64,000 nt of DNA from Flectonema sp. DT1601 (GCA_964019425.1 OZ025815.1:310001-374000); one strand, 5' to 3'; positions 11,940-22,896 are shown, counted from the stretch's first letter. A program made the numbers and translations. The notes: generated by a model not told the origin, from the letters alone.

Positions 11940-13892
11940 TTAGAAAAAAGGAAGATCATGACCAGGAGGTTTTGGCGTATCTCCAATAGGTACCAACGAC
12001 ATAACAGAACCAGAAATATCAACAACAAGAGGATTATATCGTGTTGGAGGTTCTATTTTTGTAACCGACGCTACTATGTAGTGAGTGTGAGAAGCAAATG
12101 TTAAAACCTTTCTTATCTTTGAATGAATAATTCCATGTCTTTTCAAACGATCATTTACACCTCCCTCAGGAGATGAAATTGAGATTTCAATTGTTTGCAA
12201 TGGCTGCAACACCAATTCCGGATCCTGCGCGACAAAATGAACAAACGGAGGAGATCCCGACGCCGAACCTAAATGTCTAACAGGTATCTTTGTTGGTTTA
12301 CCCTTTGAATCATTAAAAGATAAAACAGCGAGACAAGTAATCGTGTGTTCCATAGTGAGTGCTTTTTTATACCAACGACCGGTAGTGTCGCTGGCTGTTA
12401 GTAATTTACTTTCTGGAAATGGTTTTTGGATTTCTGAAAGATGGCAAAAAACTATGACGTGATCACCACATTCCTCTGTCTCAGTGACGGTGATTAAACT
12501 AAATGGGAGTGATCGTATAGCAGATGTTGTTATTGTGTGAGTTCCGTGTTTTTTTGATAACTCAACAGAGGCTTCATCTCCAGGCAATGCTGACAATCGT
12601 AGCTGAACTTCTGATGTTATATTTTCTTTCAAATACGACGTCAGCCTACTGCTAGTTTCAAGGCAAAATACAATCTTACCAGCACCCCATTCCGGCACCA
12701 ATGATGATACAGTGATGGCAATCGTATCTGTGTGAATAATGAATACTTGATGTGGTATATACCTAGTAACCCCCCTAAGGCTTTGATTACAAACAGGACC
12801 AGGAGTTATTATAATATTACCTTCACCAGACCTGGATAACAATATCAAGTGTGAAACGCTATCCTTGAGACCCATGTCAATTTTTTTAATAAATTCTCTC
12901 ACCTTAAACGAATCACTAATGACCATGCATGTGGTGGCTAAGGCATCAGCAAACATACAACTATCACATCCAATGCTAATTGAATAAGGTGAACTTGAAG
13001 ATTTATCATAAGGTATCGCTTGACCAGTTGTTGGATTGATGATATCAGTGTCGGGTTTACTTTTGTCAGTCATTTCTGGAAAGTGAGATGACAAAATCAT
13101 TTTTGACAGATCCTCTATAGACATTGAATGCTGTAAAGTAGTAGTAACATTTCCATAATCACCCGACGTTGCAACCGATGATGTTGTAATTTCCACCAAT
13201 TGAGTTGCTGAAGGATCACTATTTCCATTTCTAATATGAACCGCCCACGGACGACCAGATGGATGTCCTCCTTGACATCGAATGTCACCTCCCCAATCAA
13301 CATACGATTGTGTTATTCCCATCCCTTTTAGAGCTCTGTGTAGTTCGTCAATTACCCAACCTTTACTTATGCCTGATAGGTCCATTGAAAATTCTTTTTT
13401 TTTTGTTAAAAATATTTCTTTTGATGAACTCATTACATCAAATAGCGTATTCCAAGGGAGAGTTGTTGTAGAGCCAGGCTCAGCAGAAGGGTTGAAGACT
13501 CCATCTGTTATCGAGTTAATGAATGTGGCAGCCGTTAGAACGTCTCTCATGTTTGAGGATATTAATATCGGATCGTTGATCGGTTGGTTATTAATTCTCG
13601 CGACTAAGGAACTAGAATTATACTTTTCCGGTTGAAAAGTTGTTTTCGCAATTTCAAACACCCGATTGATTTCATCATTGACCCTTGATTCAGATTTATC
13701 ATGAGAGTTCACTCCCCAACAATATTGTATTTTATAAGGAATACACATTATCACTCCCTCAGTAAACAATACTTTGTTGTTGTTCGCACTTATTCTTCTT
13801 AATTTTTTAATCTCAGCTGCTGGTGTGGGTGGTGGAGCAGACGTCATTCCCATCACCATCGCCATGGTCGCAGAAGCAACTCCGTCAGCCAT
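11940..13892 (-). CDS. ApbE-like FMN transferase domain fused to flavin-reductase-like domains
   Basis: 650 residues, single exon from the first ATG. Residues about 35-330 match the ApbE (FAD:protein FMN transferase) family: DLSGISKG (171-178, the family DxGGxAKG motif), YVDWGGDI soon after, an INPTTG motif, and ADALATT (315-321). ApbE enzymes attach FMN covalently to a Ser/Thr of target proteins. The remaining half looks like a flavin-reductase / FMN-binding split barrel, probably two copies, by the strand patterns around 380-460 and 520-640. Known eukaryotic ApbE domains occur fused to flavin reductases, for example in trypanosomatid fumarate reductase, so this fusion suggests self-flavinylation or local FMN supply. 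No transit peptide is obvious. Confidence 0.8.
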   Translation of the reverse strand: MADGVASATMAMVMGMTSAPPPTPAAEIKKLRRISANNNKVLFTEGVIMCIPYKIQYCWGVNSHDKSESRVNDEINRVFEIAKTTFQPEKYNSSSLVARINNQPINDPILISSNMRDVLTAATFINSITDGVFNPSAEPGSTTTLPWNTLFDVMSSSKEIFLTKKKEFSMDLSGISKGWVIDELHRALKGMGITQSYVDWGGDIRCQGGHPSGRPWAVHIRNGNSDPSATQLVEITTSSVATSGDYGNVTTTLQHSMSIEDLSKMILSSHFPEMTDKSKPDTDIINPTTGQAIPYDKSSSSPYSISIGCDSCMFADALATTCMVISDSFKVREFIKKIDMGLKDSVSHLILLSRSGEGNIIITPGPVCNQSLRGVTRYIPHQVFIIHTDTIAITVSSLVPEWGAGKIVFCLETSSRLTSYLKENITSEVQLRLSALPGDEASVELSKKHGTHTITTSAIRSLPFSLITVTETEECGDHVIVFCHLSEIQKPFPESKLLTASDTTGRWYKKALTMEHTITCLAVLSFNDSKGKPTKIPVRHLGSASGSPPFVHFVAQDPELVLQPLQTIEISISSPEGGVNDRLKRHGIIHSKIRKVLTFASHTHYIVASVTKIEPPTRYNPLVVDISGSVMSLVPIGDTPKPPGHDLPFF

Positions 13893-16504
13893 GAGAATAA
13901 CCTTTATATTTTTTTAGGTAATTCATACTTGCGAATGTGAATAATAAGTCAATTATATAGTTTTTTGAAAAAAAAAATTTAAAAAAAATTAGTTTTTTTT
14001 TTTTATCATGATTTCAGGATGACCTGTCATTGAGAAAGAATTAATAAGGTTAATTAGGTTTTTAGCTGGTCTAACTAATACATTTAAAAAAAAAAAAAAA
14101 GAATTGGCTGCTCTTGTTATGTTAAATTTATTTTTAATTTTTTACTTTTTTACTTTTTTTTTTTTCGTTAATTTCCACAAAATACAAGCAGAGGAAGAGT
14201 CCTTCCACCAAACATGATGAATATCTAATTTTGATAAATAGTTTTTTTTTTTTTTCTTTCTTTTTATTTCTTTCGATCCAAGAAACCCGCAAAGCAGCTG
14301 CCCAAGAACAGAAAATTCAGGGAAATGTTGAATGTTTGAATTTGTAAAATACAACTGTATTGGATCGTATTAACTTAATCACGATAATTTTAAGGATGCG
14401 ACTTTGGCGATGCTTAACTTTATCATTTTAAAGTAATTATTAGGGTTTCGAGAGTAATCTATATACCCCTCTTTTACCTCTGTTCTCTCATCATCAGTTA
14501 TGGTGTAGAAGTAAGTCAGTCAATTGTTATTGTGACTGAGTCACTCTTATTCTCGAAAGGTAATTCACTAGTGTAATAAAAAAAAAAAAAATTTTAAAAA
14601 AAAAAAAAAAAAAAAAAACCTGACTTGAATTTCATTCAGAAGATTCCTTCCATTATTAATTTAATTTCGTACGTAAAATACATATTGTATTGTATCATAA
14701 ACAACATAACGATAGTTTTTTAAATAACATTGAATAATGCACAATGCTGAGTCTCTTCTATTATTAATATTGTGGGGTGTGAAGGGTTAATTTGGTCAGT
14801 CCATCAATGAAAGATAATTTACCGTTACTTTGGAAATATTATTGATAAAGATAACGGCAATAAGTCTGGAAAACTAGCGCTAAATTTTTTTTTCTTTTTT
14901 CTTTTTTTTTTTTTTTTTTTTTCATCTCGAAGACATGTTTTACGAGCGAAAGAGAATTGTGGCAGCGTAACGTTAACACCCTTACTTTATAGGCTTGTTT
15001 CCGGTTGCGCACAAACAAAAAAAATATCTCTCTGCGCCATTATTTCTGAGCGCGCTAATTATTCCAAAATACAGTATATGTAAAACCATAAAGTAACTAC
15101 TAGGTAGGTATTAAGAGTAAGCATCCTCTGGTAAGAGTGAAGATTTTATATATTTACTTAACGAAAATCTACAGAGACAAAAAAATCGGGAAAAAAAAGC
15201 AGCGACTACAGAAGACCCAATTCATCAGATCCCTTCTTATATTCATTTTCATTATTTATTTTTATTTTATTTTTTTAAAAAAAACAGAAAGTTGGCTAGC
15301 CATTATCCCCCCCCCCCCCCCCCCCCCCGCTATTGATATCATTTTGTCAATTCTTAAATTATTATTATTATCATTTTTTTCAACTTCCCCAACACAACAA
15401 TGAAAATCTAAGAGCGACTATCCAATCAGTTACTCACCATAAGGGAAGAAGAAGAAGAAGAAAAGAGCCATTCTTGTTTTTATTTTTATTTTATTTTTTT
15501 TTCTTTAGCAAAAGCAATACTTATCCACAACTATGGGGAATACGTGAAATACAAGGGAACAGGTCCAAGAAAGGGGAGGGAGTTGATAATTAAAACAAAA
15601 AAAAAACTATAAAAAAAATTAATTATAAAAGATATTTTTAAAAAAAAGGTTAATTAGCCGCTGAAGCACTTTTTTTTCAACAGCAAGCCATCGTTAATTG
15701 TGTTCTTTTTTAAAAAAAAGCAGGAAAAAATAAGAGAGAGAGAAATATAAAAAGAAAGAAGGAAAAAAAAAACCGCTAAACAGGTAACTAGCGAGTTAGT
15801 CAACGGCGTAAGTAAACGGGATTTTCTTTTTTTTTAAACTTTTTTTTTTTTTTTTTGAGAACCGTAAGATAAAAAAAAAAAAAAAAAGACGTGCATTGAA
15901 CGACCCTTACATTTTTTTTTTTTTTTTTTTCTTCATAGGGTCTAGTTTTTCTGATTGCACGCAAAACAAGAAAGGAAAATATAAAAATAAAATAAAATAC
16001 AACCGATTTGTAGTAAGACGTCAATGGTTCGTTGTTTTCTCATCCTTTACCTTCCTTCCAAAGGTTAAAATTTAAGAAAACCGTAATATCTGTATTTTAC
16101 CATACAATATATGGTGGGTGCCTTATAGCATGCGTTCGCTTTAATTATGTATGTCTTCTTCTTTTTTTTTTTTTTTTTTTTTTCTTCTTGGGTTAAGAAG
16201 AACAAGAAAAAAAAGAGAAAAAAAAGAAACCTTACCATTGTGAATAAAGTATAGGGGGCGAAATTATTATGTGCTCTGAGGGAAATTGAGCGCGATCGGA
16301 ATTTTTTTTTTATTTACATCTTTTCTAGGATTACGCAAAAAAAAAATAAAAAATAAAAAAACACAAAAACCCGCGTAACTTTATCTATACGAAAGAAAAG
16401 GCAGCATGATGACCACATTAACAGTTATCGTATTCAGTTCAAAACAGAAACTATTTCCACATCAAATTCGACACAGTTAACATAAACATCAGTTGAAAAT
16501 TTCA
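13893..16504. other. Long intergenic spacer
   Basis: 2.6 kb, very rich in A and T runs, with one run of about 21 C at 15308-15328. A segment at 14480-14530 resembles the reverse strand of 34745-34805 inside the transposon island. No protein-coding frame is convincing: the K-, F- and L-rich frames here are products of homopolymers. Confidence 0.6.
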
Positions 16505-17449
16505 CTAGGAACGTTGATCGTCTTCTGCTGTGACCTGTAATTCTGTATTAGTGACAGGAACAACAACACCATTCATGTTGTTGACTGCCTTGTAAACAGG
16601 TTTTCCTTGTCTTTCTCTTTTGACGAGATATCCGAGAGAAGCAGTTGCTACAAGAGCGAATACAGCAATTGCTGTGATACCAATAATCCATCCTGTTGAA
16701 AGGCTGTCATCACTTTCTCTGATGATGATCGCTGGTTCTGATTCTTTTTTATATTCAAGTGCACATGTGAAATAGTTTCCATCATCAGCACTACAGAAAA
16801 GATCATTTCTACAAGCATGGTACCACGCATCACAATATGATGATTTTATCGGCATCTTAAACAACTCCCATTGATTGTGATTCGGATTACTCGCATTATG
16901 AGCATTCGGATGTTGACCAACAGCATCAGGGTGATCAGGGTACTTCATAAAGTGATAAGTAGCAGGTTCACATTCATACATACAAGCTTCGTTAATGAAG
17001 AACTGTTCACACTGAGTGCTTAATTTACCACATCGATCCCAGTGGAATTCCGCACCATAAGCTTCTTTTAACTGAGTTCCATTACGAACGTTCTTTGAAT
17101 GACAACAAGATCTCTCTCTCCATGGGTAGCATACGTTAGTCTCATCTTCAGGTTCTGGTGAAGGTTCACCTTTGTGAAGATATGAAAGACACTTTTCGCT
17201 TTCACCTTTTCTCAAGTACCCGTAAAGAGTTTGATTCTGTGCTAATCTCTCACTGATAACATCATTCGGGTTCTTTGCATCATAAAAGAACATCGTGTAA
17301 GCGTGCTCTTCATCAGTTGAGTACACAAAAGCATCTCCCCACATCTTCTCACAGAGATTCTTCCCACCTCCATATATGGAAGCAAAGGTCTTACACTGCA
17401 CATCCTCATCCGCTGCGAGTGTAATCGCAACTGCGAAAGCTGACAACAT
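16505..17449 (-). CDS. Folate-receptor-like type I membrane protein
   Basis: 314 residues, single exon. A hydrophobic N-terminus (1-13) can serve as signal peptide. The ectodomain carries the cysteine pattern of the folate/riboflavin receptor family: CYPW...SCC, then HWDRCG...C...ACMYECEP, then SSYCDAWYHACRNDLFC. A single transmembrane helix follows (about 252-274) with a short basic cytoplasmic tail. Family members bind folate or related ligands at the cell surface or aid membrane fusion. The ligand here is unknown. Animal receptors are usually GPI-anchored, while this one has a true membrane helix. Confidence 0.8.
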   Translation of the reverse strand: MLSAFAVAITLAADEDVQCKTFASIYGGGKNLCEKMWGDAFVYSTDEEHAYTMFFYDAKNPNDVISERLAQNQTLYGYLRKGESEKCLSYLHKGEPSPEPEDETNVCYPWRERSCCHSKNVRNGTQLKEAYGAEFHWDRCGKLSTQCEQFFINEACMYECEPATYHFMKYPDHPDAVGQHPNAHNASNPNHNQWELFKMPIKSSYCDAWYHACRNDLFCSADDGNYFTCALEYKKESEPAIIIRESDDSLSTGWIIGITAIAVFALVATASLGYLVKRERQGKPVYKAVNNMNGVVVPVTNTELQVTAEDDQRS

Positions 17450-17688
17450 TGTTCTTGTTGGTACTTTTGATAAGAAAAACTTTAATTTAGTTATGAAAGA
17501 TAAGTAGAAAAGACTACCGAATCGATGTAGCTGAGAAATGGAATAAACGTAAAAATAATAATCAACAGAGAAACAATAAGAAATTCTGACGAACTTTTTT
17601 TTTTTTTTTTTTTTCTTTTTTTTTCAACTTTTACTCATACCCTTTTGTGTTTGATAAATGGCATACAAAGAGAGAGAAACCGACCAGT

Positions 17689-18072
17689 TTACTCAGACCA
17701 ACTCTTTCTAGCCTTACGAGTAGTGAGACGTCTCAAACGCTGAGTTCTGGCGTTGACGTGGGTACGAAGATCCTTACGTCCGGCCTTGGCGATGGTTCTG
17801 CCGATCTTCTTTGATCCCTTAACAGCAACATCTCTGGTTTGTCTTCCAGTGATGGTGACAACAACTCCCTTCTCTCCCAACTGGAGACCAGCGGCAGTCT
17901 GTCCAGCAACACCCGAGCACTTGAAGCTGCTTCTGGCGGTGACGTTCAATGGCTCACTGCTGAGCTTGAATCCTTCTCTTCCTCTTCCGAATCTTTGCTT
18001 CTTGAGGAACGCGTTGTTTCTCGCGATAACTCTCCAGACGAGGTCTGGGGATGACTGGGAGGTCTGAACCAT
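17689..18072 (-). CDS. RPL28: 60S ribosomal protein eL28, copy A
   Basis: 127 residues (human eL28 has 137). It has the conserved eL28 N-terminal stretch with LVWRVIARNNAFLKK and the very basic C-terminus, and it belongs to the large ribosomal subunit. The frame is open further upstream to 18141, but I chose the MVQ start because the second copy begins there and because a pyrimidine tract plus CAG lies between the two possible starts. The coding sequence is almost identical to copy B. I see one silent difference (T at 17996 here, C in copy B). Confidence 0.93.
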   Translation of the reverse strand: MVQTSQSSPDLVWRVIARNNAFLKKQRFGRGREGFKLSSEPLNVTARSSFKCSGVAGQTAAGLQLGEKGVVVTITGRQTRDVAVKGSKKIGRTIAKAGRKDLRTHVNARTQRLRRLTTRKARKSWSE

Positions 18073-18092
18073 TTTGATTGCTGGGTACGGGT

Positions 18093-18119
18093 CTGAAGGG
18101 TGCGAGGAGTAATAAGAAG
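18093..18119 (-). promoter_or_regulatory. Pyrimidine tract plus CAG upstream of eL28 copy A
   Basis: On the coding strand, CTTCTTATTACTCCTCGC and following pyrimidines end in TTCAG about 20 nt before the MVQ start. This is consistent with an acceptor site and supports the short start. Confidence 0.45.
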
Positions 18120-18565
18120 TCATTCGATTATAACACATCACTTGATTACTGGAACTGATATTAATAATCTCATCTACTTCAGAGGAGGTATTCCTTCAAT
18201 GTTGCTAGCTAATGGGCTTCGGATCTTTACATTCACATTTACTGAAGTCACAAGTGTGTCTGGAAAACAACACCATTCCTGTTTGTAAAAAAGAACGAGG
18301 GGGGAGAAAACATTTTCTTCACTACTACACAATAATTAAACCAGAGTCCACCTGCCAACAATCACTCGTACGATGACTTCTTTTTGTTATTAGTTGTCAG
18401 TGGGTGACTCACCTGAGCACGAACACCGCGCTACTGATTTATTTGATGAGTTTCAGAACTTTTTTTTTTTTTTCAACGAAAACCGAAGAAGTATCAGACC
18501 ATCGAATGAGGATGACAACATATTCCCGTTAGAGGAATTGACGATGTGGATGATAAGAAATCAGT
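18120..18565. other. Spacer between the two eL28 genes
   Basis: About 450 bp with no similarity to the sequence upstream of copy B and no coding frame. It should contain the copy A promoter and the copy B 3' UTR. Confidence 0.6.
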
Positions 18566-18949
18566 TTACTCAGACCAACTCTTTCTAGCCTTACGAGTAG
18601 TGAGACGTCTCAAACGCTGAGTTCTGGCGTTGACGTGGGTACGAAGATCCTTACGTCCGGCCTTGGCGATGGTTCTGCCGATCTTCTTTGATCCCTTAAC
18701 AGCAACATCTCTGGTTTGTCTTCCAGTGATGGTGACAACAACTCCCTTCTCTCCCAACTGGAGACCAGCGGCAGTCTGTCCAGCAACACCCGAGCACTTG
18801 AAGCTGCTTCTGGCGGTGACGTTCAATGGCTCACTGCTGAGCTTGAATCCTTCTCTTCCTCTTCCGAATCTCTGCTTCTTGAGGAACGCGTTGTTTCTCG
18901 CGATAACTCTCCAGACGAGGTCTGGGGATGACTGGGAGGTCTGAACCAT
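18566..18949 (-). CDS. RPL28: 60S ribosomal protein eL28, copy B
   Basis: Same 127-residue protein as copy A, same strand, about 490 bp away. Identity covers the coding region and about 12 bases past the stop, then ends sharply on both sides. The spacer and upstream sequence differ completely. Neither copy has an intron in the coding region. The pattern fits recent gene conversion between old duplicates, or a very recent duplication of only the coding part. Confidence 0.93.
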   Translation of the reverse strand: MVQTSQSSPDLVWRVIARNNAFLKKQRFGRGREGFKLSSEPLNVTARSSFKCSGVAGQTAAGLQLGEKGVVVTITGRQTRDVAVKGSKKIGRTIAKAGRKDLRTHVNARTQRLRRLTTRKARKSWSE

Positions 18950-19403
18950 TTTAGATAACGGGGGGGACTAACAAATCTGACGATAATAAATTAATCATCA
19001 AAACAGAAGCACCACATGAGAGCAAAGCAATACGAGCACCAGCTAGACGGTTGCTCTTCAGATCTCGTCTGGAGTCGAACTTTTTGTTGACGCAATAATG
19101 ACAACATCAATCTAAAAATACTTTTTTTGTTTTTGTAACTGATAAACCTGACACATATATGCGTCTTATGTAAAAATCCATTATTAATTTTTTTTTTTTT
19201 TTTTTTTTCAAAAAGAAGAAACTAACACAATTAACCAGAACAGAAGGCTGCAAGAATTCAATACAAAATATGTTGGTGGAAGTGGCGCCAAATCGCATGA
19301 ATCACATGCATTTGGGCAGCCGAACTATTTTTATCAGTGTGGACGGAATTGCGGACGTAAAAGAAGCAAGTGACTCGATTGTTACAACAAATCAATTAGT
19401 GAA
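18950..19403. other. Intergenic
   Basis: About 450 bp between eL28 copy B and the Iwr1-like gene, with a T run at 19190-19209. No gene seen. Confidence 0.6.
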
Positions 19404-20351
19404 TTAGTAATCATCGTCGATGTTCATGTCGTTTGAATTACTGTTGCTGTCAGAATCAGAGAAAATATCGTCATCGTCGATGGCAAAATCACTGTACCGT
19501 TTTACTAAGTCTCTGAGATATGCTGCTCCCTCACCTGGTGTGTTAGAATTAGGGATCGGTGCTGGGGCATCACCGAAATGAGAGATGCCGTTGCAGTCAA
19601 AATCTTCATCAAAATAATTAGAACCGAAATCGATGTCGCCCTCATCGAAGTCCGTGTCACGCTGTGGCTCTGCTCCATATGAAAAGGGAACGTAGTCATC
19701 TTCTGCGATTAAATCGGATTCACCTCTGAGTGACTTATTTCTGGATCCCACGGAGTATAGTTCACCTTCTTGATCTTCACTTTCTTGTTCATCTACGACT
19801 TCGCTATCTGTTAACTCGTCAGGGTAGTCGTTTCTGCTGTTGGCTTCAGATTCTGAGTCTTGTTCTTCATCAGCAAAGGTTACCTTTTTTATATTTTTTT
19901 CTTCATCCTGAATGAAGTCTTCGATATCCCAATTAACCTGAAATACTTCTATCTGTTCTGCTAGAATTCCAGTATCAGCAAACAATGACTGTGACTTCTC
20001 ATCAAGAGACTTACCACGTTGGTAATGATACGTGTCGATCACAACGTCTTTTGGTGACATTGCAGCAGCTGTTGTCGTCTCCAGTTCTAAGAATGATCTT
20101 CCGTCTTCTTTCCATCTCTTTATTTGACTGTAAGCTCCTCTACTTTTACGTTTATTCTTCTTCTTTGCGATATCACTTATGTTGCTGGTTTCTGTTGATG
20201 CTGCAAGACTGAATATGTGAGCTCCCTTTTTTCCTAAATCTTTGACCATATTTGAAAGTTGTTCGATGTCTTCCTTTAATCTCTTTTCAACCATCAGCTG
20301 TGTAGGAGCATGCTCATCTCGTGATCTTTTAATTCGTATTGTAGCAGACAT
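19404..20351 (-). CDS. Iwr1 / SLC7A6OS-like RNA polymerase II nuclear import factor
   Basis: 315 residues, single exon. It opens with a short basic strand typical of the family (ATIRIKRSRDEHAP), has a central region with FQVNWDIEDF, and then the diagnostic Iwr1 motif SRNDYPDE with NDYPDE at 174-179. The C-terminal third is very acidic (Asp, Glu and Ser runs). In yeast, Iwr1 binds assembled RNA polymerase II and escorts it into the nucleus. A role here is inferred from that motif and the overall charge layout. Confidence 0.8.
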   Translation of the reverse strand: MSATIRIKRSRDEHAPTQLMVEKRLKEDIEQLSNMVKDLGKKGAHIFSLAASTETSNISDIAKKKNKRKSRGAYSQIKRWKEDGRSFLELETTTAAAMSPKDVVIDTYHYQRGKSLDEKSQSLFADTGILAEQIEVFQVNWDIEDFIQDEEKNIKKVTFADEEQDSESEANSRNDYPDELTDSEVVDEQESEDQEGELYSVGSRNKSLRGESDLIAEDDYVPFSYGAEPQRDTDFDEGDIDFGSNYFDEDFDCNGISHFGDAPAPIPNSNTPGEGAAYLRDLVKRYSDFAIDDDDIFSDSDSNSNSNDMNIDDDY

Positions 20352-21035
20352 GGTTTGTTTTTTGTTTTGATGAAAATACTGTTTTTTTTTTTTTTATTAG
20401 AAATATATAAAGGGGGGGATTGTCGGGTGTTTAATATAGTTTTCCATCGTCAAGTTTTCATCTCTTTTGAGTTCTCCTGGAGACGAATTTAAACAGCAGA
20501 TCACCCACTCAATAAAAACAAGAAATCATAATAATGTTGCCACCAACGGCCGGTACTTTGAGTTAAGGGAAACACTAAGGCTCACGGTCGACACTTCTAT
20601 GTAGGCTGTCATATGTGTGCTCTTTTTTTTTTTTTTTTTTTTTTCTTTTTTTCTTAACCTTTCCGTATGTCGAGCCTGTCTGTTCTTTTTTGAATTTGTT
20701 TTTCTTTAAACAAAGTCGGTAGCTGCAACATAATAAAATTTGAATAACAAAATGTGTTATGTAGCAGCAAGAAAAACCGACTGAAAGGACCCCAACAGGT
20801 GCAGCTCATATGTATTTTTCTTTCTTTTTTTTTTTCAAAGAAACTCTAAATTGAAGTTTGTTAAATTATTTTTCATTTTTATTTATTTTTTTTCGTTCAT
20901 ATTCAACGGGTGTGTGGGGGTTGGAAACACTAAACCAAAAAGACAGAAAAAAAGAAGAAAAAAAAAAAAGAGCTTAACTTCTTCCTCTCTATTGAAGCAG
21001 CAACATATGCACAATAATGTTAGAAAATGTAATGT

Positions 21036-21075
<40 letters not shown>

Positions 21076-21127
21076 AATTCAATGGCTGTGGTTAGATTAA
21101 GAGATTATTATTTTTTATGTTTTTTTT
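20352..21127. other. Intergenic
   Basis: About 780 bp of spacer with long T runs (20624-20644, 21032-21068) and no convincing coding frame. Confidence 0.6.
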
Positions 21128-22185
21128 TTAACCTTTCTTCTCTTCTTCCTCCTTCTCCTTCTCGATTGACTGATTTTTTGTTGTTGTTGTTGTTTTCGTA
21201 TCATACATAATACATGATCCTTCAGTATGGGGGTTATGCTCGACTTTCGCAATTGGCGAACGAAAAGAAAAAGAAACACAGTTGCATACCTTAATAAGTT
21301 CATCAAGCTCGTCTTCTCCAACAAAACGAGCTTCACATCCATTGTCTGTAGTCTTAAGTTGGCACACTTCGATATTTCTGGAACCTGTTGTTGTATTAGT
21401 TTTTAGTATTCCCTTACAGTTATAAAACACAAACAAGCTGAAGTAGAATAACATACTTTGATCGACAACATCCATCAATGAGCTGACAGCAAGTCGAAGA
21501 GTCTCATCAGTCGACATGTCGTCTTTGTAGTTTTTATCAAAGAATTCCTGAACAGTTTTGCTATTTTGACCACATGAGATCGCCTTGTAACGAGCGAAGT
21601 AACCTGACGGGTCGGTCATGTAAATCGCGTGTTTACCACTCTCATCAACACCAGCCATGATGAAACTCACACCAAATGGTCGTCTACCTCCTGACTGAGT
21701 GTATCTTTGTTGAATTTGAGCAACGTATCTCGAGATGTATTCAGTCGATACTTTGTCGTCGTAGTTAAACTGAAAGTTAGCACACTCACTACGAGCACGC
21801 TTTCCCAATACTCTGGCGTCAGCAGTAAGACCAGCAAACGCTGCAAAGACGTGCTCATCAATTTTAATTATCTTCTTAACGGTTCTGGTGTCCTGAAGTT
21901 GAGTTCCCATTTTACGCTCAACACAGAGAACCTGTTGGTTGGATTTTATTTTATTGTTTTGCATTTACTTAAAGTACGGTACAAAGGGTAGGGGTTGTCA
22001 GTCCCCCTTTTTTTTTTTTTTTTGAAAAATAAAAAAGAGAGAGAGAAAGAGTTACATACAAGGGAATCTTTTCCCTTTACACCTACGCAACACCCTCCCT
22101 GGTTAACAGCGTCACTTGCATATCTAATTTGAATTAATTCGCCCTCGGGGCTGAAGACTGTCAGCGCCCTGTCGTATGATGACAT
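21128..22185 (-). CDS. 20S proteasome subunit alpha, PSMA7 (alpha4)-like, four exons
   Basis: Exons on the minus strand: 22185-22060, 21931-21457, 21384-21290 and 21169-21128. All three introns are GT-AG with GTATG donors, and the phases join cleanly to give 245 residues, close to the usual 248. The alpha-type signature [20 protein letters not shown] starts at residue 4. [23 protein letters not shown] and TDPSGYF all match this family, and the tail is a Glu/Lys run ([12 protein letters not shown]), as in PSMA7. Alpha subunits form the outer rings of the core particle and gate entry; they are not proteolytic. The spliced model explains why the unspliced frame looks extended and broken. Confidence 0.93.
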
Positions 22186-22650
22186 AGTTGTGTGGGTCGC
22201 CCTTTTTCAAAAAAAAAATATCATAAAAATAAAAATAAAAATTAAAAAAAGCTGTGATGCTATTTCTAATCTTTTTTTTTTTTTTTAAAAAAACCTCAAA
22301 CCAAACGTATCCTCCTCATTTTCATCTTGTGTACTGGATAATAAATTTATGCTACTGAGTTAACAAGTAAAATAAAATGCATCCACTAGGGACAAACACT
22401 ACAACCGCAGTACTCCCATGAGAATGTTAACTCATGAAAGATGGCAGTCTAAATTAAATGATTTCGTTAAGGATTGATTGGAGAAGGCAGCTCGTAGAAC
22501 GTTATTTTGAAGTCGGTAAAAAAACTCAAAAGTAACGGGAAAAAAAACGGCTATAGACGATTCCGAGAAACAAGAAAAATTAAACCGTTTTTTTTTTTTT
22601 TTTTAAATTTGTTCATTCGCGTGTTAGAAACATGCTGAGTACGAGCAGCG
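22186..22650. other. Upstream region of the proteasome gene
   Basis: About 460 bp, AT-rich with T and A runs. It presumably includes the proteasome gene promoter. No coding frame. Confidence 0.5.
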
Positions 22651-22734
22651 AGTTCAACGAACCACCGGGTGGATGTACCAAAGAGAACCTTTGGTAGCTC
22701 CGTAGAGATCCCTACCGCGGTAGCACATTGAACT
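22651..22734. ncRNA. Candidate structured RNA or DNA element: multi-branch inverted repeats
   Basis: An outer pair AGTTCAA (22651-22657) / TTGAACT (22728-22734) encloses three smaller inverted repeats: CCAC-CGG-GTGG, ACCAAAG-AGAAC-CTTTGGT and CTACCGCGGTAG. It is GC-rich against an AT-rich spacer, between the helicase 3' end and the proteasome gene. It does not match a tRNA. The strand is undetermined. It could be a small RNA, a 3'-UTR structure or chance. Confidence 0.3.
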
Positions 22735-22896
22735 TAATACAAAAAAATATTATTAACCACAAGTATAATTTGACGAAGAAATGAAACGCCAAAATTGGAA
22801 AGAAGAAAACAAATTTGATTAAAAGATACACTCCAGCAGTCACTGCTGGCTATGAAGTTCTCGAGTGTTTACCATAAACATAACGCAGACTGTTAT

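Noticed and set aside
15308-15328. Run of about 21 C as a possible telomere or regulatory G-quadruplex
   Set aside because: A single homopolymer run among many A/T runs. No repeated G-tract pattern.
18566-18949. Opposite-strand frames within the eL28 genes
   Set aside because: Shadows of the ribosomal protein gene, duplicated with it.
21128-21964. Unspliced 278-residue reading of the proteasome gene
   Set aside because: It includes intron sequence. The four-exon model restores the family length and alignment.
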